Of a DNA stretch of 64,000 nt, positions 32,866 to 41,135 are shown piece by piece. The position numbers and the translations under genes were made by a program. The notes below the pieces were generated by a model. It was not told where the DNA came from. It ran no database searches and worked only from the letters and a program-made list of their open reading frames with translations. Every line of letters begins with the position of its first letter. Position 1 is the first letter of the stretch. The DNA is from Desulforhopalus sp. (GTDB lineage Bacteria > Desulfobacterota > Desulfobulbia > Desulfobulbales > Desulfocapsaceae), in NCBI GenBank assembly GCA_030247675.1, contig JAOTRX010000012.1:1-64000 (forward strand). Direction: 5' to 3'.

Positions 32866-35800
32866 TGACCATACATGGCCGGCGGTCAATAACTTTAATT
32901 GTGGCACTTTTCCTGCTATGCGGCGTCCTGTTCGGCAGCGGGATCGGATTGCATCTTGTCAAAGGCGGGGCCCGGCTGCTCAGTGGCGGTAGGATGGTTA
33001 TCGGCAAAGCGGAGGGCGTGCTTCTCGGGCACTTCATCCTGGAGGATATACGCATCGATACCGCCGGTGCTGTGTATAAGATCGATACATTCGAATGGGA
33101 CTGGTCTCCTTTAAGGCTTCTCGCCGGCGAACTCGATATTGCCGGCATTGACGTAGCGGGCGTGGTGGTCGGTCTGCGCGACAATGGGCCGGAAGTGCAA
33201 GCTGCCAAGGGAGGGCCGGTGGTATTGCCCCGCTTGCTGCTGCCCCTGAAAATTTCTTTGAAGCGGCTAGCGGTGTCCTCTTTGCAGCTGCAGAATTCTC
33301 ATGGCAGGGAACTATTAGTCTTCGATACCTTTGATCTTGCCATGCGCGGCAAGGGCAACAGCCTGACCATCGACAATATTTCTCTGCAGGGACCGGAACT
33401 CGGCATGGCCATCCACGGCACCGTCGATTTTGACCGTAACTGGCGTGTTGATCTGCTCGGTAACTGGCGGGTGATCAACTACGGCTTCCACCAGGTAGAG
33501 GGGACTCTTTCCGCCACCGGACCACTTAACTCGCCGCATGCGGCCGTTGGCATTCACCGCCCAGTGGACATTCGAGTTGAAGGGGACGTGGTCAATCTGC
33601 TTGAGAAACCGGAATGGACGGCGACCCTTGAAGGACGCAATGTCGACCTGGAGGCCTTTATCAAACATTGTCCGAAGATTGATCTGGCCACGGTGCACGG
33701 CCAGGTGCACGGCAATACCGAGGGGTACTGGGGCCAGGTGCAGGCACTAGGGACCTGGGGCACACTTGATAATATGCAGGTGCAGACCACCATTTCCGCC
33801 GGCCTGATGGGTATCGATTTCGACACCCTGCGTATCGATCGCGGCGACGCTTGGGCGGTGGCCGACAACGCCAAAATCGATTGGAAACGTCTTTTTGACT
33901 GGCAAGGACTGTTTCATTTCAAGAATTTCGATCCTTCGCATTTCTTCGATTTCCTGCCGGGTAAAATCGATGCCGATCTTACCTCCGTTGGTACGGTGCG
34001 CGACGATCTGGGGGTGGATGTCACCTTCGAGGTGGCACGGCTGGAGGGGACGTTGCACGACCGACCGATATCGGCCGCTGGGACCGTCACTCTCAACGAA
34101 AATGATATACGCACCGAGGGCATGATCGTTCGCAGCGGCGAGATGGAGGGGAGTGCCCGGATTGAAAAAGGGATGATCTCCTGGGCCGATAGAGTCAGCT
34201 GGTCGTGGGATATCCATCTCAATAATTTTGACCCGTCCGGACTACATCCGGATTTTCCCGGTCAGGTCAACGGTGTCCTGGCCGGCGAGGGCTTTCTCGG
34301 GACTTCCGGTGCTGAAGGATTCTTGAGGATTAGCGATATCTCCGGGCAATTGCGCGGCAACTCCCTCGTCGGCAACGGCGAAATCAGTTTGACCAAGGAC
34401 ACCATTCAGACGACCGGTCTTTTCCTGCGCAGCGGGGCATCGCAGCTTCTCGTGCAAGGCCAGGCCGGAAACGCCTTTGCCCTAGATTTGACCTTTTCTT
34501 CCCCTGATATCGGGACCCTTTTGCCGGAGGCGGGTGGTTCAGTCGAACTCCTCGCCACCCTGCGGGGGAGTCTGCAGGAACCGCGGGTTGAAGCAAAATT
34601 GCATGGGGAAAAGCTTGTCTTTGGTGAGGTGAGTTACGGTCGTCTGCAGGCCAATCTTTCCTCCCAATTAAGTGATAACAGTAGGTTGCAGGGCAGTTTC
34701 GCGGCCGATGCTCTTTCGCTAGCCGGCTTGCAGCTTGAGCACGGGAGGCTTGATTTTTCCGGGAGCCTCAAAGAGCAGGAGGTGACAGGACAAGCGGCAG
34801 GGACATTCGGCAAGGTGCAGTTTCGGGCACAGGCCGGAGGCGAGGATGAATGGCGAGGTGCAGTCAAGGATTTCATCCTCAGTTCTTCGCCCATCGGCAC
34901 CTGGCAGCAAAAGGACAATGCAGCTCTGCTCATCGCCGGTAACAAGATGTTCCTGGAGAAATTTTGCATAGCTCAGGGTGCCTCGTCATTCTGCGCCGGC
35001 GGCGATCTTTTGGTGGAGGAGGATCTTGGGTGGCAATTTACCAGTCAATTCACTTCGATCCCATTGGAAATCATAAATAATATCAATCTGTTGAACGCAC
35101 CAGTTAACGGCCGGCTTGATGGTCAAATCACCGCCTCCGGGGTGAATCGCCGGTTGCTTTCTACCCAGGTAGAGGTGAGGTTGCCGGAAACCGACCTGCA
35201 ACTCGGCGACAATGACCAGGATGCAAATTTTATCCATTGCCAAGATACAATCCTCAAGCTGAACCTCAGCGACTCGCTGCTGCATGCCAATCTGGTTACG
35301 CAAATGAATAACGGCAGCCGACTGAGCTTGATGGCAGACACCCAGGGTACCGAGATATTTATTGCACCGCTGCGTTCCTTGCCGCTTTCCGGAAACCTCG
35401 ATCTACAAAATTTTGATCTGGCAATACTCTCAAGTTTTACCGGCTTCGGGGTCGAGCCGACCGGCCGGGTGAACAGTTCCTTTGTCCTTGGCGGGACAAT
35501 TGGCAGGCCGGAACTGGCTGGTGAGGGTGAGATTGAAGGAGGCGGTATCACCTTGCCATACCAAGGGATTACCCTGGAAAATGTCAAGGTGGCGATAAAG
35601 GCCACCGAAGACGGGGCAAGGGTAGTTGGACAGGCGACCTCGGGGCCGGGAAGCATCAGTGCTGATGGCCGGCTCTACTATGGTGATACCGGCCTGGAGG
35701 GTGACCTGCATGTCAGCAGCTACGATTTCCTCCTGGTCAATCTGCCGGAATATGCGATCCGGGTCAACTCCGACGTGCAGATGCGTCTGGCGAAAAACCG

Positions 35801-36659
35801 CGGGGCGATCAGGGGTACGGTGCTGGTCCCCTATGCCTTGATAACACCCGAGGAAATGAAGGACTCGGTATCGGTGTCCAAGGATGTGGTCCTGGTCAAC
35901 GGCCGTCAGGAGTCGAAGGAACTCGGCTGGCCGTTCTCTCTTGATCTCGAAGTCCTCTTGGGCAGGGATGTGCATATCGATGGCTATGGACTGACCGGTA
36001 AATTAGGCGGCCAGCTACGGGTGAAAACGGCCACGGGGGAATTTCCGACGGCCAAGGGCGAACTGGACCTTTCCGAAGGGGTCTTCACCATCTATAGCCG
36101 GACCCTCGACATTGAACGGGGCCGGATACTGTTCACCGGCGGCCCCATTGACAACCCCGGCATCGATGTGCGGGCACAGAAGAAATTCAGCGATAAAGAG
36201 GCACTGAACCGCGGTTATACAGTCGGTGTCGATATCAGCGGCCTGATGCAGGATCTCAGTTATAACCTGTTTTCCGATCCATATATGGACGACACAGAAA
36301 TCCTGTCGCAGATGATTGTTGGCCACTCGCTGGCTTTTTCCAATAAGGAGGAGGGCAGCCTCCTTCAGGCGGCGGCAAATACCCTTGGCCTGAAAGGCGG
36401 CGCTGATCTCTTTCAGGGGCTGGGCGATATTTTGCAGCTCGACGATATGCATATTGAGGGCAGCAGTAGAAAGGAGAATGTCTCCCTGGTCGTCGGCAAG
36501 AAACTGACAAAGGATCTGTATGTCGGGTACGATATGAACATGTTCAGCCAGCTCGGCCAGTTTCGGGTTCGCTATGATCTCGCCCGCGGCTTTGCCGTTG
36601 AAACCCGCAGCTCCTCCCAGTCAACCGGCGCCGACCTTCTCTATACCTTTGAGAAATAG
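32865..36659 (+). CDS. tamB: TamB-like inner-membrane-anchored translocation protein
   Basis: 1264 residues: an N-terminal membrane anchor (about 9-27), a long beta-rich, low-complexity groove of repeated short strands, and a C-terminal TamB/DUF490 domain (about 950-1264, including GELDLSEGVFTIYSRTLDIERGRI). Length, anchor and C-terminal domain fit TamB, which spans the periplasm as a hydrophobic groove to TamA. Start is fixed by the TAATG overlap. No further gene of the pair follows. Confidence 0.92.
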   Translation: MTIHGRRSITLIVALFLLCGVLFGSGIGLHLVKGGARLLSGGRMVIGKAEGVLLGHFILEDIRIDTAGAVYKIDTFEWDWSPLRLLAGELDIAGIDVAGVVVGLRDNGPEVQAAKGGPVVLPRLLLPLKISLKRLAVSSLQLQNSHGRELLVFDTFDLAMRGKGNSLTIDNISLQGPELGMAIHGTVDFDRNWRVDLLGNWRVINYGFHQVEGTLSATGPLNSPHAAVGIHRPVDIRVEGDVVNLLEKPEWTATLEGRNVDLEAFIKHCPKIDLATVHGQVHGNTEGYWGQVQALGTWGTLDNMQVQTTISAGLMGIDFDTLRIDRGDAWAVADNAKIDWKRLFDWQGLFHFKNFDPSHFFDFLPGKIDADLTSVGTVRDDLGVDVTFEVARLEGTLHDRPISAAGTVTLNENDIRTEGMIVRSGEMEGSARIEKGMISWADRVSWSWDIHLNNFDPSGLHPDFPGQVNGVLAGEGFLGTSGAEGFLRISDISGQLRGNSLVGNGEISLTKDTIQTTGLFLRSGASQLLVQGQAGNAFALDLTFSSPDIGTLLPEAGGSVELLATLRGSLQEPRVEAKLHGEKLVFGEVSYGRLQANLSSQLSDNSRLQGSFAADALSLAGLQLEHGRLDFSGSLKEQEVTGQAAGTFGKVQFRAQAGGEDEWRGAVKDFILSSSPIGTWQQKDNAALLIAGNKMFLEKFCIAQGASSFCAGGDLLVEEDLGWQFTSQFTSIPLEIINNINLLNAPVNGRLDGQITASGVNRRLLSTQVEVRLPETDLQLGDNDQDANFIHCQDTILKLNLSDSLLHANLVTQMNNGSRLSLMADTQGTEIFIAPLRSLPLSGNLDLQNFDLAILSSFTGFGVEPTGRVNSSFVLGGTIGRPELAGEGEIEGGGITLPYQGITLENVKVAIKATEDGARVVGQATSGPGSISADGRLYYGDTGLEGDLHVSSYDFLLVNLPEYAIRVNSDVQMRLAKNRGAIRGTVLVPYALITPEEMKDSVSVSKDVVLVNGRQESKELGWPFSLDLEVLLGRDVHIDGYGLTGKLGGQLRVKTATGEFPTAKGELDLSEGVFTIYSRTLDIERGRILFTGGPIDNPGIDVRAQKKFSDKEALNRGYTVGVDISGLMQDLSYNLFSDPYMDDTEILSQMIVGHSLAFSNKEEGSLLQAAANTLGLKGGADLFQGLGDILQLDDMHIEGSSRKENVSLVVGKKLTKDLYVGYDMNMFSQLGQFRVRYDLARGFAVETRSSSQSTGADLLYTFEK

Positions 36660-36896
36660 CCTGACACTTTCATTTGGTATCAACCTCGGGCGATTATACT
36701 CCTCCAGCAGGAAGAAAGACGGACCCGCAACCCCACTGGTTATGTCAGATAACACCCTGTGGTAGTGGGGAAGAAATACTCCGGTATGGTCGTTTTGGGC
36801 GTTTTCAAATGCAGTAAAGCCTGGCAAGAAAATCATTTCAAAAAGGTCGTGAATGCGGTATATGCTGTTCCTTACTTTAATCAGGAGAAAAGTCAT

Positions 36897-37265
36897 ATGA
36901 GTAGAATGCCGAATATTGATCGCCGGAGAAGTACACGTTTGAAAGGCCAGAAAGAGATGTTCCTCGTTCATCCGAACGGGATCGCTTTCATAGGGGACAT
37001 CAGCTGCGGTGGCTTGTGCTTTCATTGTTCCCAGGAAGAGTTCTTTCCTGAAAATTGGCCGGTGGAGATTGTTTGCGCCGGAACAACCCTGTATATTACC
37101 GGCTTATATGTTCGTTTGGTTTGTGAGCAACAGGATGAGGTCATTAATTTCCTGACCGTGCCGACCAAGAAGGTGTCGGTCGAGTTTCTTGATGTGAATG
37201 AACAGAATCGCAGTCTCCTGACCAGGCTCTTTTCCTATCTGGAGGATGGCGCCGTTACTCAATAA
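36897..37265 (+). CDS. PilZ-domain protein, probable c-di-GMP receptor
   Basis: 122 residues with the two PilZ signatures RRRSTR at the N-terminus and GDISCGG 20 or so residues later, which together bind c-di-GMP. The ATG at 36897 has aggag 9 nt upstream; the open frame extends 46 codons further up but without a ribosome site. Stand-alone, no partner domain. It may belong to the same signalling network as the LapD homologue. Confidence 0.85.
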   Translation: MSRMPNIDRRRSTRLKGQKEMFLVHPNGIAFIGDISCGGLCFHCSQEEFFPENWPVEIVCAGTTLYITGLYVRLVCEQQDEVINFLTVPTKKVSVEFLDVNEQNRSLLTRLFSYLEDGAVTQ

Positions 37266-37279
37266 GAAGTATGCCAGAA

Positions 37280-37771
37280 TTACACCTCCACATCCTCAAA
37301 CCGTTTCAGCGCCACGTTTTTCCTGACCTTACCCGCTGAAAAGATCCTGCCGTTCATCGCTATATATATCCCTGCCGGGAGAACCTGGACCGCGCCGATG
37401 GCGCAACCGATATTAAAAACAGCATCGCTGGTCTTGAACAAGGCCGGTTCCAAGGCCCCGGTGAGGACTATGGTCTTGCCGGAAACATGTCGCAGTGCCC
37501 TGGCGGTTTCTACCATGGTATCGGTGCCATGGGTAATGAGAATGCGCGGGCAGGGATCGACAGCCACGGTTTGGGCGATCAGTGCCCGGTCGTCATCGGT
37601 GAGGTCGAGACTATCCTTGCGCATGAGCGAGTTGACCCGGTAGGTGATTGCCAGATTGAGCTCCGCCAGGACCCTTTCGATATTCGGCGGTCCAACCTCG
37701 TATTCGCTTTTGGCATCAAAATAGATCTTATCGATGGTGCCGCCGACGCTGATGATCGATATATGGTGCAT
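37280..37771 (-). CDS. Short asparaginase-like protein
   Basis: 163 residues covering only the N-terminal domain of type I L-asparaginases: SVGGTIDK with the catalytic Thr, ITHGTDTM, and VLTGA. The C-terminal substrate-closing domain is absent. This single-domain form is known as its own subfamily and there is no sign of a broken downstream half. The ATG at 37771 has ggagg 5 nt upstream, better than the start 12 codons earlier. Substrate and activity are uncertain. Confidence 0.82.
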   Translation of the reverse strand: MHHISIISVGGTIDKIYFDAKSEYEVGPPNIERVLAELNLAITYRVNSLMRKDSLDLTDDDRALIAQTVAVDPCPRILITHGTDTMVETARALRHVSGKTIVLTGALEPALFKTSDAVFNIGCAIGAVQVLPAGIYIAMNGRIFSAGKVRKNVALKRFEDVEV

Positions 37772-37894
37772 GGAAACCTCCGTAAGTGCAAAGGCAAGCG
37801 GGTGCACCGGAGTGGTAAAACCCAGTTTCCTGCCGGGTTGAATCGCACCGCTTCACATGAGTCCCAAGTTTTTGCCTTGCTTTTGCAGTAAGAT

Positions 37895-37913
37895 GGTACC
37901 ATATAATGGTACC
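37895..37913. promoter_or_regulatory. Operator-like inverted repeat GGTACCAT-ata-ATGGTACC
   Basis: A perfect 8-bp dyad with 3-bp spacer between the divergent asparaginase-like and flavoprotein genes. Symmetry and size fit a dimeric regulator that could control either or both genes. Confidence 0.6.
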
Positions 37914-38041
37914 GAAGAGAACTCCCAGGGATTTTTCACGAAGTATTCGAGAGTTTCAATCCTTGCTATGGAATGAATTTCTTGCAGGTGCCGATTCACT
38001 TTGTTGGGGGAGATTGAAATCAGACAAGGAGCAACCAGAAT

Positions 38042-38617
38042 ATGAAAGCTGTCGCCTTTTGCGGAAGTGCCCGAAAGAATGGCAATACTGCCTACCTTCT
38101 CAATACCGTTCTTGAAAAACTTGCAGCTCAGGGAATCGACACCGAGCTTGTCGAACTCGCCGGCCATGAAATTTCCGGGTGCAAAGCATGTTATAGCTGT
38201 TTTAAAAACAAGGATCAGCGCTGTATTATCGACAAGGACTGCGTCAACGATTGCATCGCCAAGATGGTCGAGGCAGATATCATCCTTCTCGGCTCGCCCA
38301 CCTACTTTGCCGATCTCAGCTCGGAAATGAAGGCGTTGATTGACCGTTCCGGTATGGTCGGCAGGGCCAATACCGATCTCTATAAACGCAAGTTGGGCGC
38401 GGCGGTGGTGGCGGTTCGGAGGGCGGGGGCCATCCATGTCTTTGATTCGATCAACCACTTCTTTCTTATCGGCCAGATGATTGTGGTCGGATCGTCCTAC
38501 TGGAATATCGGCAAAGGCCGGGAAAAAGGGGAGGTTGCCGGTGACGAGGAAGGTATAGCCACCATGCAGACTCTGGGCGATAATATCGCCTGGCTGGCCA
38601 AGAAGATTCACTTATAA
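38042..38617 (+). CDS. NADPH-dependent FMN reductase/iron-sulfur flavoprotein
   Basis: 191 residues of the flavodoxin-like ISF family: N-terminal FMN phosphate loop GSARKNGNT, a compact cysteine cluster GCKACYSC with further Cys downstream (CIIDKDC), and the GSPTYFADLSSEMKALIDR motif. The Cys motif suggests a [4Fe-4S] cluster. Such proteins move electrons between NAD(P)H, ferredoxin and small acceptors and often help detoxify oxygen. Start ATG has aaggag 9 nt upstream. Confidence 0.88.
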   Translation: MKAVAFCGSARKNGNTAYLLNTVLEKLAAQGIDTELVELAGHEISGCKACYSCFKNKDQRCIIDKDCVNDCIAKMVEADIILLGSPTYFADLSSEMKALIDRSGMVGRANTDLYKRKLGAAVVAVRRAGAIHVFDSINHFFLIGQMIVVGSSYWNIGKGREKGEVAGDEEGIATMQTLGDNIAWLAKKIHL

Positions 38618-38667
38618 CAGTGTGTTAGAATATTTTTGTGAGTGCGGTTTTTGCCGCTAGGATATTG

Positions 38668-38759
38668 GTTTCGTTTGCGCCTATAAGCCGCTCAACTCAG
38701 CTTTATACCACAAGGGCATACGTTTCGTTTGAGCAGACGAGCTGCTCAACGCAGCTTTA
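38668..38759 (+). repeat. REP-like repeat, copy B, two units in tandem
   Basis: Unit 1 (38668-38705) and unit 2 (38722-38759) share GTTTCGTTTG...GCTCAAC.CAGCTTTA with a 54-bp period; unit 2 has the hairpin gagcag-acgag-ctgctc. The element at 25806-25864 is the same in the other orientation. It lies directly upstream of the NtrC-type gene and overlaps its false upstream start. Confidence 0.75.
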
Positions 38760-38779
38760 ACGACAGGAAAAGGCATCCG

Positions 38780-40150
38780 GTGGCACAGAAAAAGGAGCAA
38801 ATAACCATTCTGGTGGTCGACGACGATCAGGTGCACCGCTTCACCCTATGCTCTCTTATCAAGGAGTGGGGCTGGCGTTGCGTTGAGGCCGATGACGGGG
38901 TGACGGCGGTGGCAGCCGTCAGCAAACATCCATACGACGCCGTGCTCATGGATGTGCGAATGGCGAAGATGGACGGCCGCGAGGCCTTTACCCGGATTCA
39001 GGCACTGCAACCGTCCCTGCCGGTGATTATTATGACCGCCTATTCCTCTGTCGACGATGCGGTGGAGGCAATTCAGCAGGGAGCCCACGATTATCTCACC
39101 AAGCCCCTCGATTTCGATCGCTTGCGCCTCGCTTTGATGCGGGCGGTGGACCATCAGCAGGTGGTGAGCAGGAAGCAGTTGCCGGCTGCCGAACGGAAGA
39201 CGCTGGAGACGGCGATTATCGGTACCTCCCCGCCGATGCAGGAGTTGCTGGAGATGGTCGGCTATGTGGCACCGACCGAGGCGACTGTTCTCATCTCCGG
39301 CGAATCGGGCACCGGCAAGGAGCTGGTGGCGGAAGCGCTGTACCGCAACAGCGAACGGCGGAGTAAGCCCTTTATCAAGGTCAATTGCGCAGCACTCGCC
39401 GAAGGCCTGCTCGAATCGGAACTTTTTGGCCATGAAAAAGGCGCCTTCACCGGTGCCGAAAGGCGGCGGGACGGCAAGTTCGTCCAGGCCGATGGCGGCA
39501 CCCTCTTTCTTGACGAGATCGGCGAGACCTCTCAGGCAATGCAGGTCAAACTGCTGCGGGTTCTTCAGGAACATGAGCTGCAGCGGGTGGGCGGCGAGGA
39601 AACCATCAAGGTCGACGTGCGGATCATCGCCGCCACCAACCGCAATCTTGAGGAGGAGGTCAGTCGCAATGCCTTTCGCGAGGATCTCTACTACAGGCTG
39701 AACGTGGTTATGATTACCGTGCCGCCGCTTCGCGATCGTGGTGCCGATATCCCTCTTTTGGTCGAACACTTTGCCCGGAAATTTGCTGAGAAAAACCGCC
39801 GCGTTCTTGACCGGATCACCACTGATTGCATGGATTTGTTGATCAGCTATCCCTGGCCGGGAAATGTCCGGGAGTTGGAAAATGCCATCGAGCGCGGCAT
39901 CATTCTCATGCGCGGCACCGAGCTGACCGAAAACAGTTTGCCGCTCTCTGTTCAAAAATATGCGGCACAACATCAGGATAAGCCGGTTTCAACGGAAGAT
40001 GGCGAAGCTGGCTCGCTGTTTGCGGTGGAACGGCAGCTTATCCTCAAGACCCTCGAAGAATCCGGCGGCAATAAAAGCGAGGCGGCCAGACGACTTGGCA
40101 TTACCCGCAAGACCTTATTCAATAAGCTGAACAGGTACGAGACCGGCTAA
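38780..40150 (+). CDS. Sigma-54-dependent response regulator (NtrC family)
   Basis: 456 residues: receiver domain with phosphoacceptor Asp in VLMDVRM (about residue 59), a central AAA+ sigma-54 activation domain with Walker A GESGTGKE, the GAFTGAE loop that contacts sigma-54, and a C-terminal Fis-type helix-turn-helix (NKSEAARRLGITRKTL). The GTG at 38780 with aggaaaagg upstream is chosen because the longer frame starts inside the REP-like repeat. No histidine kinase lies next to it, so the signal is unknown; relatives respond to metals, nitrogen or envelope stress. Confidence 0.92.
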   Translation: MAQKKEQITILVVDDDQVHRFTLCSLIKEWGWRCVEADDGVTAVAAVSKHPYDAVLMDVRMAKMDGREAFTRIQALQPSLPVIIMTAYSSVDDAVEAIQQGAHDYLTKPLDFDRLRLALMRAVDHQQVVSRKQLPAAERKTLETAIIGTSPPMQELLEMVGYVAPTEATVLISGESGTGKELVAEALYRNSERRSKPFIKVNCAALAEGLLESELFGHEKGAFTGAERRRDGKFVQADGGTLFLDEIGETSQAMQVKLLRVLQEHELQRVGGEETIKVDVRIIAATNRNLEEEVSRNAFREDLYYRLNVVMITVPPLRDRGADIPLLVEHFARKFAEKNRRVLDRITTDCMDLLISYPWPGNVRELENAIERGIILMRGTELTENSLPLSVQKYAAQHQDKPVSTEDGEAGSLFAVERQLILKTLEESGGNKSEAARRLGITRKTLFNKLNRYETG

Positions 40151-40244
40151 AGTCCATTGTCGCTGCATTCTCTCCCCAATGCCCAGCAGTTGTTCCCTCC
40201 TCCCGTCGTTTACTTTGAATTTATTATATTTTTTGATGATTCTT

Positions 40245-40262
40245 GGCCAATGATTATTGGCC
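40245..40262. promoter_or_regulatory. Inverted repeat ggccaat-gatt-attggcc
   Basis: Perfect 7-bp arms end 9 bp upstream of the candidate grpE -35 box, in a position suited to a regulator of the grpE-dnaK unit. Confidence 0.45.
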
Positions 40263-40271
40263 GATGGCTAC

Positions 40272-40300
40272 TTGACAATAAAAAATCGGCTACTTATTGT
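40272..40300 (+). promoter_or_regulatory. Sigma-70 promoter candidate for grpE
   Basis: TTGACA (40272-40277) and TATTGT (40295-40300) with a 17-bp spacer, 75 bp before the grpE start. No CIRCE element (the HrcA operator) is present nearby. Confidence 0.6.
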
Positions 40301-40375
40301 TGGCGAAGGTTTGAGTTTTGCCGCGCCGGGCGCGTCCCGGAGCAAGAAATACGGAAAAGCAAAGAGAGAGGGAGA

Positions 40376-40966
40376 ATGGTGAGCAAGGAGAAAATAATCG
40401 AAGAGCTTCAAGAAAATCCCGATGTTGTTGAGGGTGATAAGGACTCCGAGGCCCCCGAAGAAATTGCTGCCCAAGCACCACAGGCCGACCCTGAGAAGGA
40501 ACTTCTCGACGCCAGGGAAGAACTCGCCGGTCTTCGTGACAGGGTGCTGAGGATGGCTGCCGATAACGAAAACTTTAAAAAACGGGTAGAAAGGGAGCGC
40601 CTGGCCGGCTTAAAATATGCCGGAGAGACGATCTTTCGAGAAATATTACCGGTGGTGGATAACCTGGAACGAGCTATCGGACCGGGTGCGGCCGGGGGTA
40701 GCGATGTGGAGAAGAATTTTTCCGCATTGTTGACCGGTGTCCAATTGACATTGAAAAGTCTGGTCACCACCCTGGAAAAATTTGAGGTCAAAGCGGTTGA
40801 CAGTGTTGGTAAGCCCTTCGACCCGCAGCATCAGGAGGCCCTGACGATGGAGGCCAGCGACACGGTTCCGGCCAATCACGTCGTTCTTGAATATGAAAAG
40901 GGCTATTTTTACAAGGATCGACTGCTGAGGGCAGCCAAGGTGGTGGTCTCCGCCGGGCCAAAATGA
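40376..40966 (+). CDS. grpE: Nucleotide exchange factor GrpE
   Basis: 196 residues: an acidic disordered N-terminus, a long coiled coil (LDAREELAGLRDRVLRMAADNENFKKR) and the GrpE head with the FDPQHQEAL segment. It releases ADP from DnaK. The ATG at 40376 sits in gggagaATG; an upstream open frame is rejected because it runs through the promoter. It is followed by dnaK at 169 bp. No dnaJ or hrcA gene is adjacent. Confidence 0.95.
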   Translation: MVSKEKIIEELQENPDVVEGDKDSEAPEEIAAQAPQADPEKELLDAREELAGLRDRVLRMAADNENFKKRVERERLAGLKYAGETIFREILPVVDNLERAIGPGAAGGSDVEKNFSALLTGVQLTLKSLVTTLEKFEVKAVDSVGKPFDPQHQEALTMEASDTVPANHVVLEYEKGYFYKDRLLRAAKVVVSAGPK

Positions 40967-41135
40967 TTTATGCGTCTGGTTTCGACCGTCTAAAAGATCC
41001 GCAAATCCCTTGACAAACAGGGGAAAGTGACAACTTTACAGGAGGTTGCTACTGCCAAGGGCAGGGCAACTGACGAATAATTGAATAATGCTGGACGGAT
41101 AATAATCCGCTGAGAACGATTTAAGGAGAGAGAAG

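Noticed and set aside
37280-37771. Asparaginase broken by truncation
   Set aside because: No C-terminal homology follows on any frame before the PilZ gene, and single-domain asparaginase-like proteins of about 165 residues exist as a family.
38729-38779. Extended start of the NtrC-type regulator at 38729
   Set aside because: It begins inside the REP-like repeat; the GTG at 38780 has a ribosome site and starts the receiver domain properly.
40157-40375. Longer GrpE frame from 40157
   Set aside because: It runs through the candidate promoter and a dyad, with a composition unlike GrpE.
40967-41135. CIRCE element between grpE and dnaK
   Set aside because: No TTAGCACTC-N9-GAGTGCTAA match; only a TTGACA-like hexamer and a weak stem are seen.
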